Assembly: GCF_000719095.1 (NCBI RefSeq)
Contig: NZ_JOEH01000043.1
Location: 1 to 42,542, forward strand
DNA from: Streptacidiphilus jeojiense
GTDB lineage: Bacteria > Actinomycetota > Actinomycetes > Streptomycetales > Streptomycetaceae
Length of the DNA stretch: 42,542 nt
Direction: 5' to 3'
The notes beneath the pieces are model-generated. The model was not told where the DNA came from, made no database searches, and was given only the letters and a program-made list of their open reading frames with translations. Position 1 is the first letter of the stretch, and each line of letters begins with the position of its first letter. Position numbers and translations under genes: made by a program. Of the stretch, positions 1 to 6,617 are shown in pieces.

Positions 1-44
1 GTACTGCAGGGGGGACCCTGTGGGAGAGTAGGACGCCGCCGAAC
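1..44 (+). rRNA. rrf: 5S ribosomal RNA, 3' part (5' end outside window)
   Basis: The first 44 bases match the 3' portion of streptomycete 5S rRNA as I know it: the GTACTGCAGGGGGGACCCTG loop region, then TGGGAGAGTAGGACGCCGCC and the closing GAAC that would pair with the missing GTT(T)CGG 5' end. The exact 3' end is uncertain by a few bases. A strong terminator follows 13 nt later, so this is the end of a 16S-23S-5S operon that enters from the left. Recognition is from memory of the family; no alignment was run. Confidence 0.93.
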
Positions 45-57
45 AACCATTAACAGA

Positions 58-86
58 AAGCCCCCTGACCACCGGTCAGGGGGCTT
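58..86 (+). terminator. Intrinsic terminator of the rRNA operon
   Basis: A perfect 13-bp stem, AAGCCCCCTGACC (58-70), pairs with GGTCAGGGGGCTT (74-86) across a 3-nt ACC loop and is followed by CTCT. It sits immediately after the 5S 3' end, as expected for rRNA operon termination. Confidence 0.9.
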
Positions 87-211
87 CTCTGCATTCCCCG
101 CCGGAAGCGGGCAGGGGAGGCCGGCCGTCGTTGGTGGGGCGGCTGCTGTGGGTGGCTTACATGGCGCCACCGATGCCGAATGGCACGCCCGTGGCTTGTT
201 GCTGTTGCTCG

Positions 212-527
212 GCTCCGCCTCGCGGGCCAACTACAGCGGGGGAGCGGGGCCGGTGCCGGGCGCCGTTGCCGGGTGCGGGCGTGCAGAAGCGGTTCTGTGG
301 CCGGGTCTCGCGGGAACCGGGGTCGATTTCGGGACACCGGGTCACTCGTGGTACGCCAGGACTGTGTCAAATGGGGCATTACGGCATGATCAAGTGACAC
401 CTTGTCCCGAAAGTGACCCCGGTTCAGTCCAAGGAACGTTTCTGCACGCCCCACCCCGCACCCACCCGCCGCCCGGCAACGAACCCCAACCCGCCCCCGG
501 CTCCTCGTAGTTGGCCGCGAGCGGAGC
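212..527. repeat. Long imperfect inverted repeat (about 130-nt arms) in a gene-free region
   Basis: The gene-free stretch 90-672 is dominated by an inverted repeat. Collinear paired blocks are: 212-234 with 507-527 (the same CCAACTAC-ended sequence, differing by two single-base insertions), 278-288 with 440-450 (GGCGTGCAGAA, perfect), 314-324 with 415-425 (GAACCGGGGTC, perfect) and 327-336 with 403-412 (TTTCGGGACA, perfect). All pairs centre near 364-370, with a spacer of about 48-50 nt. The arms are diverged between blocks, so they look like two ageing copies facing each other, or a mobile element or structured RNA that has drifted. I see no supportable protein on either strand and no tRNA. 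From 528 to 672 I see nothing else. Confidence 0.75.
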
Positions 528-672
528 GAGCCACCTCAGCCACCAACACGCCAACGCGCCCCACGGAACTGACGAACGATCACCGGGAGCGAACACGCAC
601 CGGCAACCCGGCCACAAGACGGGGGCTCGGCAGCAAGGCGGATTCCGCACCCACGCCAGCCGTCCTCCTCCT

Positions 673-1245
673 CTACTCCCGCCGGACGGCCACAACCGCG
701 GAGGTTGTGGGGGTGGTGAGGATCTCCGTGGCCCGGAGGTCGGGGTGGGTGAGGTAGAAGAGCCTGAGCTCGTCGATCTCGCCGGCGAAGCGGGGTGGCC
801 ATTCGGGGGAGGGGGTGAAGTCGTCGAGGACGAGGATGCCGCCGGGGGCGAGGAGGTCGACCACCTGTTGCTGGGCGTCGCGTTTGCCGCCGCCGTCGCA
901 GAAGAAGACGTCGAAGGGGGCGTGCCGCTCCAGGAGGCGCCAGTCGCCGGGGAGGACCTGTACCCGCTCGTCGTCCGCGAAGAGGTCGGCCGCGGCGCGG
1001 GCCAGTTCCTCGTCGCGCTCTGCGGTGACGAGTCGTGCTGCGCTGCCGAGGCCGCTGTGGAGCCAGGCGGTGCCGACGCCGCATCCGGTGCCGCTCTCGG
1101 CGATGGTGCCATTGGGCTTCGCGGCGGCAGCCACGCTGAGGAGTCTGCCCACCTCGGGCGTGCAGCTGAGCTTGAAGCCCGCCGCCGCTGCGGCGCGTTC
1201 TGCGGCTGATACGCGGACGGGGACGGCTGGTGCTGTGCTGGTCAT
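673..1245 (-). CDS. Class I SAM-dependent O-methyltransferase
   Basis: The 190-residue protein has a Rossmann-type SAM-binding motif (ESGTGCGVGTAWL) about residues 46-58, an acidic strand end TAERDEELA, the strand DVFFCDGGGK, and LLAPGGILVLDDFTP typical of O-methyltransferases of the methyltransf_24/COMT-like group. The ATG at 1245 was chosen because AGGGGG lies a few bases upstream and the conserved part begins soon after; reading further upstream would add a low-quality extension. It is divergent from the TPR gene, sharing the 1246-1429 promoter region. The substrate cannot be inferred. It could equally be called a putative tRNA or small-molecule methyltransferase. Confidence 0.82.
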   Translation of the reverse strand: MTSTAPAVPVRVSAAERAAAAAGFKLSCTPEVGRLLSVAAAAKPNGTIAESGTGCGVGTAWLHSGLGSAARLVTAERDEELARAAADLFADDERVQVLPGDWRLLERHAPFDVFFCDGGGKRDAQQQVVDLLAPGGILVLDDFTPSPEWPPRFAGEIDELRLFYLTHPDLRATEILTTPTTSAVVAVRRE

Positions 1246-1429
1246 GGCATTCCCCCTGGCTGGTCTGGTAGTTGGAGCGGGAGGAGCGGGCAGGCGCGAG
1301 CGGGAGAGCAAGGTCATCCTGCCACCTGCCCCCCTTCGGCCAGTCGACCTGGGAATAGTTGAGTGCTCAAGGATGCTGAGTCGGGTGACCGGTCGACGGA
1401 CCGGCTGGACACCGAGAGGAGCAGGGCGC

Positions 1430-1807
1430 ATGGCGATGCAGTACGTGGAAGAGGCAGTGTCGGAGAAGTGGCGGCGGGCCGGACTGTTCTTCGAGGCCAA
1501 GGACTACGCCGAGGCTGCACGGATCCTGGAGGGGGTCGTGGCCGAGCTGCCGGAGCAGGTGGACGTCCGGATGCTGCTGGCGCGGGCGTACTACCACTCG
1601 GCGCAGCTTCAGCGGGCGGAGGCGCAGCTGCGCGAGGTCATTGACCGGGACCCGGTCGAGCACTATGCGCACCTGATGCTGGGGCGCACGCTGCAGCGGC
1701 AGGGTCGGGCGGAGGAGGCGAAGCCGTGGCTGCGGATCGCGGACGCCTTCGCCGGTGAGTTTCCGGAGGGTGTCCGGGCCGTGGACGAGGCCGATGCACC
1801 GCTCTGA
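1430..1807 (+). CDS. Small tetratricopeptide repeat protein
   Basis: The 125-residue protein consists of helical repeats of TPR type: AGLFFEAKDYAEAARILEGV, then VRMLLARAYYHSAQLQRAEA, then AHLMLGRTLQRQGRAEEAKP. This is about three TPR units covering nearly the whole chain, with a short acidic C-terminus. There is no signal peptide, so it is cytoplasmic and probably a protein-interaction scaffold. ATG 1430 has GAGAGGAG (1414-1421) upstream at good spacing. Such small TPR proteins are common in streptomycetes and have no fixed function. It is divergent from the methyltransferase gene. Confidence 0.85.
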   Translation: MAMQYVEEAVSEKWRRAGLFFEAKDYAEAARILEGVVAELPEQVDVRMLLARAYYHSAQLQRAEAQLREVIDRDPVEHYAHLMLGRTLQRQGRAEEAKPWLRIADAFAGEFPEGVRAVDEADAPL

Positions 1808-1919
1808 CCGGTGGTTTCGGCGGATCAGGGCGTTCCGGGCGGCGGTGGCGGGTGCCGCCGCCCGGGGTGGAGTTCCCGGAAGCGTCGACCGTACAGCACG
1901 GGCGCTGTACGCTGATGGC

Positions 1920-2138
1920 ATGTCGAAGCACATCACCATTCGGGTGGATGAGGAGTTCCACGCCCGTCTGGCGGCGCGGGCGGCAGCCGAGGGGACGACG
2001 ATCACGGCACTGGTGACCGAGGTCGCCAAGCGGGAACTGGACGCTGATCGTCAGCGGTCGCTCGATGCGGCCGCGGAGTTCAACACGGCTGAGAACTGGG
2101 CCTACTTCCAAGAGCGGTTCGGACGTAAGACCGCGTGA
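1920..2138 (+). CDS. Ribbon-helix-helix antitoxin, first gene of a toxin-antitoxin pair
   Basis: The 72-residue protein has an N-terminal ribbon-helix-helix DNA-binding fold: the beta strand KHITIRVDEEFHARL followed by AARAAAEGTTITALVTEVAKREL, the Arc/MetJ-like helix pair. The C-terminal tail (FNTAENWAYFQERFG) is of the kind that wraps and neutralises a toxin. Its stop overlaps the GTG of the next gene by 4 nt (GTGA), indicating translational coupling. RHH antitoxins usually repress their own promoter; no operator was clear to me upstream. It could also be described as a VapB- or CopG-like antitoxin. Confidence 0.8.
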   Translation: MSKHITIRVDEEFHARLAARAAAEGTTITALVTEVAKRELDADRQRSLDAAAEFNTAENWAYFQERFGRKTA

Positions 2139-2533
2139 CGAGGGAACAGAGCGTGAAGGCTGACGAGGCATGGGCGTGGAACGTCCTGGCACACCACCTT
2201 CCCTCCGACCCGACCGTGTGGGACCCCTCGGGGATCAGTGCGGCGATAGCCCGGCATGCCACCGATGTGGTGCTGGTTGCCGATGAGGAGCCGCGCGACA
2301 TCTGCTGGCGCGCGGCGGCCCTGCTGCACACGCTGGCGGTCTGCCCGCCGCTCGACAGCCCCATGAACGAGTTCTACGCGGCCACGCTGACCCGCTCCTA
2401 CCTCGCCATGGCGGGGATCAAGCAGTTGCCGAACAGCTTCGCCCTCGCCGATCTGGTCGAGCACGCCAAGGAGCGCCGCGCGGACGTCTTCGCGACGGCG
2501 GAGGCGCTGCGGCAGCTCACCGACCTGGGCTAG
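2135..2533 (+). CDS. Fic/Doc-like toxin component, degenerate active site
   Basis: The 132-residue protein resembles the small streptomycete family annotated as 'Fic family toxin-antitoxin system, toxin component'. Features in common are AIARHATDV near residues 34-42, RAAALLHTLAVCPPLDSPMN, then FYAATLTRSYLAMAGI where Doc has NKRTALNSALLFLRRNG, and a C-terminal FATAEALRQLT helix. The canonical Fic motif HxFx(D/E)GN(K/R)R is not present: neither the motif histidine nor the N-K/G-R triad is visible. Active toxins of this type AMPylate or phosphorylate targets; whether this one has activity is unknown. GTG 2135 is coupled to the antitoxin stop. GTG 2153, in frame and preceded by GAGGGAAC, is an alternative start with a better ribosome binding site. 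Confidence 0.72.
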   Translation: MTREQSVKADEAWAWNVLAHHLPSDPTVWDPSGISAAIARHATDVVLVADEEPRDICWRAAALLHTLAVCPPLDSPMNEFYAATLTRSYLAMAGIKQLPNSFALADLVEHAKERRADVFATAEALRQLTDLG

Positions 2534-2564
2534 CGGGCGGCGCACGGCGGGCGGCAGACAACGG

Positions 2565-3446
2565 ATGACGATGCGGGACAGGGTGGCACTGGCCGACGGC
2601 TCGGTGCTTGCCTTCCAGGACACCGGCGGACCGGGGCCCGTCGTGGTTCTGGCGCACGGCGGGACCACCGACAGTCGGCTGTGGATGCGTCAGGTTCCGG
2701 TGCTGGCAGGCCGGTTCAGGGTGATCACCTATGACTGGGCGGGTCATGGCGAATCCGGCGATCCGGTGGGTCCGTACGCCAGGCATGAACAACTACTGCA
2801 GCTGCTGGACCAGTTGGACGTGGACCGGGCCGCCCTGGTGGGTAGCTCGGACGGTGGGAAGCTGGCGCTGGACGTGGCGCTGCTGCGGCCCGAGCTGGTC
2901 GACGGGCTGGTGCTGGTCGGCTCCGGGGTGTCCGGGTACCAGTGGCCGGAAAGCTTTCTGACGCTCTATCGGCAGCGGGTGCACGAGGTCGTCGGGCCGG
3001 AGCCGCGCGACCTGGAGACCTATGTCCGGGCCACGGTGGAGTTCCTCACCGCCGGCCCCGGGCGCAGCTGGACCGACCTGGATCCCGAGGTGTGGCGGCT
3101 CGCCCTGGAGATGTTCCGGACGATCACCCGGCGCGAGTGGTCCGGCTCCGCCCAGTTCGAGGCGCGGGACCTGGAGCCGCCGGCGTTCGGGCGGCTCGAC
3201 CAGGTCGAGGTACCGGTCCTGGTGGTGCACGGCACCGAGGACGTGCCGGGGATCGTCGAGCTCTCGGAGCTGCTGGCCGGAGCTGCAGGGATCAACGCTG
3301 CCGGGATCAAGGGGGCGCGACACGCCGTGCTGCCCGGCGCCGGCCACCTGCCGCCGCTGGAGCAGCCGGATGAGTTCAACCGGGTACTGCTGGACTTCCT
3401 GGACACCCTCACCGCGGGTCCGGCCGGTCCACGTTCCAGTGCCTGA
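2565..3446 (+). CDS. Alpha/beta-fold hydrolase
   Basis: The 293-residue protein has the oxyanion-hole HGGTTDS motif (about 31-37), the strand DWAGHGESGDP, the nucleophile elbow GSSDGG (GxSxG with the middle serine as nucleophile, near residue 95), the acid strand VVHGTEDVPG and the catalytic histidine in GAGHLPPLEQP. This is a complete triad at normal family length. No signal peptide is seen, so it is cytoplasmic. The substrate is unknown; close families include haloalkane dehalogenase-like and 3-oxoadipate enol-lactonase-like esterases. ATG 2565 was chosen, with ATG 2571 possible. Its 3' end overlaps the convergent next gene by 38 bp. Confidence 0.87.
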   Translation: MTMRDRVALADGSVLAFQDTGGPGPVVVLAHGGTTDSRLWMRQVPVLAGRFRVITYDWAGHGESGDPVGPYARHEQLLQLLDQLDVDRAALVGSSDGGKLALDVALLRPELVDGLVLVGSGVSGYQWPESFLTLYRQRVHEVVGPEPRDLETYVRATVEFLTAGPGRSWTDLDPEVWRLALEMFRTITRREWSGSAQFEARDLEPPAFGRLDQVEVPVLVVHGTEDVPGIVELSELLAGAAGINAAGIKGARHAVLPGAGHLPPLEQPDEFNRVLLDFLDTLTAGPAGPRSSA

Positions 3447-4053
3447 CGACCTGGCAGAACCAGTCGTCCGCGCTCTCGCCGTCCCGCTTCGGCATGAAGG
3501 AGAAGCGGCTTATGGTGCGCTGCCCGCCTTCGCCGTCCCCGTAGAGCAGGTCGATGTTGATGCGGTCGCGTTCCTTCATCTGCGCCAGCAGCGTGGCGTG
3601 GTCGGGGTCGGAGGTCTCGCGTACCGCCGCGTGCCAGAAGCCGGTGTCGCCGGGGGCGATGTAGAGGTCGCGGCCCTGGCGGTGGAAGTCCTCCACGGGC
3701 GGGTGCTCGTGCTCGGCGAACCGGGGGCGCTCGCCGATGCGCCAGCCGTGGATGACGGCGAGGCCGGGGCCGACGTTGCGGATCGACGCGGCGAGGTAGA
3801 CGACCTCGTTCGCCAGGGTGAGGTAGCCGGCGCTGCCGGGGAGGTGGGCCCACTGGCCGTCCTGCCAGAGCACCTTCTGCTTGGGGGCCTCGGCCCGCGA
3901 GGTGATCAGCAGCGGTCGCAGCGAGGCCTGGACGGAGCGTTCCGCCGCGCGGGCGGAGCGCTCCGCCGACCGGACCGCCGAGAAGGTGGCGGCGGCCAGG
4001 ACCAGCGTGCCCGCTGCGGTGCCCAGATTGGAAAGTGTCGCCCAGTCAGTCAT
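3409..4053 (-). CDS. Conserved hypothetical protein with N-terminal membrane anchor
   Basis: The 214-residue protein has one N-terminal hydrophobic segment (about residues 8-25, LSNLGTAAGTLVLAAATFSA) followed by a charged helix rich in Arg/Ala/Glu (SAERSARAAERSVQASLRP). The beta-rich soluble domain contains YLAASIRNVGPGLAVIHGW, RDLYIAPGDTGFWHA and LLYGDGEGGQRTISRF, ending RHWNVDRPDPR. I recognise this as a recurring actinobacterial family of unknown function. The orientation is probably one anchor with a cytoplasmic or external C-domain. ATG 4053 has GGAGG at 7-nt spacing. It overlaps the 3' end of the hydrolase gene by 38 bp on the opposite strand. No function is assigned. Confidence 0.8.
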   Translation of the reverse strand: MTDWATLSNLGTAAGTLVLAAATFSAVRSAERSARAAERSVQASLRPLLITSRAEAPKQKVLWQDGQWAHLPGSAGYLTLANEVVYLAASIRNVGPGLAVIHGWRIGERPRFAEHEHPPVEDFHRQGRDLYIAPGDTGFWHAAVRETSDPDHATLLAQMKERDRINIDLLYGDGEGGQRTISRFSFMPKRDGESADDWFCQVVRHWNVDRPDPR

Positions 4054-4340
4054 GGGACGCCTCCAGGCTGTGCGCGAGGTGAACTCGCGGGGGCGACAGA
4101 TGTGCGATCGACGGCATAAAGGCAGGGTAAAGGATCACGCGGCGGCCCGCGGGCCGGTTTGGGTGCTGGGTACAGCGATCCTATGTGCGTACTGTGGGGT
4201 CCGAGTGAGATCGCCAGGGTCCGTGAACCAGGACGAAACCGGCTGACCGTTCCTCGCGTCTCAGCTCTCAGAATCCCATCAGAAATCGCACAGCAATGAC
4301 TGCGGCCACGGCAATGCAGTCGAACTAGCCGGAAGGCCTG

Positions 4341-5669
4341 GTGAACCCCATGGGCGCTCTGTCCCGCAGGAACGTACTCTCCGGAGGTGCCCTCGCGGCG
4401 GTCACCGCCCTGGGTGTGACCGCCTGTGCGGACGGTTCCGGTGCGGCGAGAGGCTCGGGGGACAGCAAGCCCGGCGGGGGAGCAGCCTCGGCGCACCCCG
4501 GTTCCGCCGACGGTTCCTCGGCGGCCTCGCCGACCAGCGCGGGTGCTGTGCTGATCGGTGACGGCTCCACGTCCGACACCGGGCCGCAGCCGCACCAGCC
4601 GGTGCCGGAGCGGCTCAAGCCCGGCCAGAAGCCGCCGCAGTTCGTCGTCTTCTCCTGGGACGGCGCGGGCGAGGACAGCAAGAAGCTGTTCTCGCACTTC
4701 CGCGAGGTCGCCCAGGAGACCAAGGCGACCATGTCGTTCTTCCTCTCCGGCATCTACACCCTGCCCGAGAGCAAGAAGGACCTGTACCTGCCCCCGGGGC
4801 ACCAGCCCGGGGCCTCCGACATCGGCTACCTGGCGGACGACCACATCCGGATGACGCTCCAGCAGGTCGGCGCGGCCTGGCTGGAGGGCCACGAGATCGG
4901 CACCCACTTCAACGGCCACTTCTGCAGCCCCGGCAACGGCGTCGGCACCTGGTCCTCGTCGCAGTGGCGCAGCGAGTTGGAGCAGGCCATCGGCTTCGTC
5001 ACCAAGTGGCGCACCAACACCGGGTTCAAGGACCTGCCGGCGCTGCCCTTCGACTACCGCAAGGAGCTCATCGGCGGCCGTACCCCCTGCCTGCTGGGCC
5101 GGGACGCGCTGCTGCCCACGGCCAAGTCCATGGGCTGGAAGTACGACGCCAGCTCGCCGGGCGGCAACCAGGTCTGGCCCGGCCACTACAAGGGGCTGTG
5201 GGAGTTCCCGCTCCAGTCCATCCCGTTCCCCGGGCACAACTTCCAGGTCCTGTCGATGGACTACAACATGCTGGCGAACCAGTCCAACGCCAGCGTCAAC
5301 GGCGACCCCGCCAAGCGACCCGGCTGGCAGCAGCAGTCGTACGGCGCGTACATGGCCGGGTTCAACCGCGCGTACACCACCAACCGCGCCCCCTACTTCA
5401 TCGGCAACCACTTCGAGAGCTGGAACGGCGGCATCTACATGCGGTCGGTCGAGGAGGCGCTGCGCGCCATCGCGGCCAAGCCCGACGTGCGGCTGGTGTC
5501 GTTCCGGCAGCTGGTGGAGTGGCTGGAGGTGCAGGACCCGGCGGTGCTGGCCAAGCTGCGCACCCTGGACGTCGGTCAGACGCCCACGAGTTGGGCCGAC
5601 TACACCACGCCCACCCCGGCCAGGTCCACCGCCTCGGCCTCGGCCAAGGCGACGCCCTCGCACGCCTGA
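4341..5669 (+). CDS. Polysaccharide deacetylase-family lipoprotein, Tat-type signal
   Basis: The 442-residue protein begins with a twin-arginine signal (LSRRNVLSGGALAAVTALG) ending in a lipobox VTAC, then a Ser/Gly-rich linker to about residue 90. The catalytic domain resembles carbohydrate esterase family 4 (NodB fold): FSWDGAGED replaces the usual TFDDG strand, and GHEIGTHFNGH is the HxxxH-type metal site. The C-terminus is a Ser/Ala/Thr-rich tail. It is likely anchored on the outer face of the membrane and acts on a cell-wall or exopolysaccharide amide. GTG 4341 has GGAAGG just upstream; ATG 4350 in the same frame is an alternative. The preceding 287-nt gap (4054-4340) holds only a small CGCGAG-GTGAA-CTCGCG palindrome (4073-4089). 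Confidence 0.85.
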   Translation: MNPMGALSRRNVLSGGALAAVTALGVTACADGSGAARGSGDSKPGGGAASAHPGSADGSSAASPTSAGAVLIGDGSTSDTGPQPHQPVPERLKPGQKPPQFVVFSWDGAGEDSKKLFSHFREVAQETKATMSFFLSGIYTLPESKKDLYLPPGHQPGASDIGYLADDHIRMTLQQVGAAWLEGHEIGTHFNGHFCSPGNGVGTWSSSQWRSELEQAIGFVTKWRTNTGFKDLPALPFDYRKELIGGRTPCLLGRDALLPTAKSMGWKYDASSPGGNQVWPGHYKGLWEFPLQSIPFPGHNFQVLSMDYNMLANQSNASVNGDPAKRPGWQQQSYGAYMAGFNRAYTTNRAPYFIGNHFESWNGGIYMRSVEEALRAIAAKPDVRLVSFRQLVEWLEVQDPAVLAKLRTLDVGQTPTSWADYTTPTPARSTASASAKATPSHA

Positions 5670-5716
5670 TCCACAGAGCCGGCAGCGCCGCGCGCATCGC
5701 ACCGAGAACCACCGCA

Positions 5717-5746
5717 CGGCCCCGCCTGACACCTCAGGCGGGGCCG
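5717..5746. terminator. Bidirectional terminator between convergent genes
   Basis: A perfect 13-bp stem, CGGCCCCGCCTGA (5717-5729), pairs with TCAGGCGGGGCCG (5734-5746) across a 4-nt loop. It lies between the deacetylase gene and the convergent lipoprotein gene, and the stop codon of the latter (5734-5736) is inside the second arm. T-tracts are short, as is usual in high-GC actinobacteria. Confidence 0.8.
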
Positions 5747-6294
5747 CCCCTGCTTATGGCGACGGCGCCGGTGCCGTAGCGGGCGTCGAAGGCGCGCTGG
5801 TCGGCGCCGGTGCCCCGGGCGGTGCTGACCAGGACCGCGCAGCGCACGCCGTTGCTGGCGGTCCACGAGGTGACCCTGATGCCCTGCCGCCTCCAGTAGC
5901 CAAGGTCGGCGCCGATCCGGTCCATCAACTCGTGCTGGTGCCCGTAGGAGTAGCGGGAGTCCACGAACAGCAGCCGGGTGCGGCCGGCCACCGAGTGTGC
6001 GGCCGCGTCCAGGGCCGCGTCGGGGATGCGGTAGACCAGCAGCCGGTTGTGCGGGCTGTCGATCACCAGTGTGGTGTAGCTGCCGGCGAAGTGCCGCTCC
6101 AGATAGGGCGCGAGCCGGCGTACCACCGGGTCGAGTTGGCTCGGATGGCGGGTCCTGTAGTGCCCGCCGCGCGAGCCGCCGTCCGTCGACCCGTCGGCCG
6201 TGCCCTGGTGGGCGCAGGCGCCCGCGCCCATGCTCAGCAGCGCCGCGAGGACCGCGGCCGCCACGACCCGTCTCGACCTCCCCCGGTCGTCCAT
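5734..6294 (-). CDS. Putative lipoprotein of unknown function
   Basis: The 186-residue protein has a charged N-region (MDDRGRSRR), a hydrophobic stretch VVAAAVLAALLSMGAG and a lipobox GAGAC, so it is predicted to be a membrane-anchored lipoprotein. The mature part contains SYTTLVIDSPHNRLLVYRIP, RTRLLFVDSRYSYGHQHEL and IGADLGYWRRQGIRVTSW. This layout (a 'DxPHNRL-VYR-P' core and a C-terminal YGTGAV-type end) recurs in uncharacterised actinobacterial secreted proteins and loosely resembles protease propeptide-like folds. No enzymatic motif is visible. GGGGGAG precedes ATG 6294. It is convergent with the deacetylase gene and shares its terminator. Confidence 0.75.
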   Translation of the reverse strand: MDDRGRSRRVVAAAVLAALLSMGAGACAHQGTADGSTDGGSRGGHYRTRHPSQLDPVVRRLAPYLERHFAGSYTTLVIDSPHNRLLVYRIPDAALDAAAHSVAGRTRLLFVDSRYSYGHQHELMDRIGADLGYWRRQGIRVTSWTASNGVRCAVLVSTARGTGADQRAFDARYGTGAVAISRGGPA

Positions 6295-6541
6295 GCTCCC
6301 CCGTTCCGGTGCCCCCGTGAGTGGTGCCGCGCACCCCGCGCCACCTGCGTCGCGCCCCGTTCCGAGCAGCCGGACCGGAGCGAGTATGGGACGAGACCGG
6401 TGGCCCCCTCGGTTCCGCCTGCCTGCGGGAAATGCACTTCGGGGGTGCAGGACCAGCCGATCGGCGGGGGCGTGAGCAGGTCTCTGGACGGACGTCCGAC
6501 CAAGATCGACGCGGCAGTATCTAACACAACCACCCTTCTGC
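6295..6541. other. Intergenic region between divergent lipoprotein and mprF-like genes
   Basis: The whole gap is 323 nt. Apart from the 14-nt tandem repeats at its right end and a short CGGACGTCCG palindrome near 6490-6500, I see no gene, tRNA or riboswitch. It should hold divergent promoters for the two flanking genes, but no convincing -35/-10 pair stood out. Confidence 0.5.
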
Positions 6542-6597
6542 CGGCGTCTTGTTGTCGGCGTCTTGTTGTCCCAGACCTGTTGTCCCAGACCTGTTGT
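6542..6597 (+). repeat. Four 14-nt tandem repeats in the leader of the mprF-like gene
   Basis: Two copies of CGGCGTCTTGTTGT (6542-6555, 6556-6569) are followed directly by two copies of CCCAGACCTGTTGT (6570-6583, 6584-6597). All four units end in TGTTGT, so the array has an exact 14-nt period of AB-type doublets. It ends 20 nt before the start codon at 6618, where GGAG at 6607-6610 is the likely ribosome binding site. Confidence 0.85.
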
Positions 6598-6617
6598 GTC
6601 CGCGATGGAGCCGTAGC

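Noticed and set aside
390..1112. Open frame on the minus strand over the inverted repeat and into the methyltransferase gene
   Set aside because: Pro/Ser/Ala-rich shadow frame with no domain; the methyltransferase frame explains the coding part.
4050..5732. Long minus-strand open frame opposite the deacetylase gene
   Set aside because: Composition is Gly/Arg/Val/Leu-rich as in antisense shadows of high-GC genes; the plus-strand frame has a signal peptide and catalytic motifs.
6321..6524. 67-codon frame in the gap before the mprF-like gene
   Set aside because: No ribosome binding site, no recognisable composition of a real protein.
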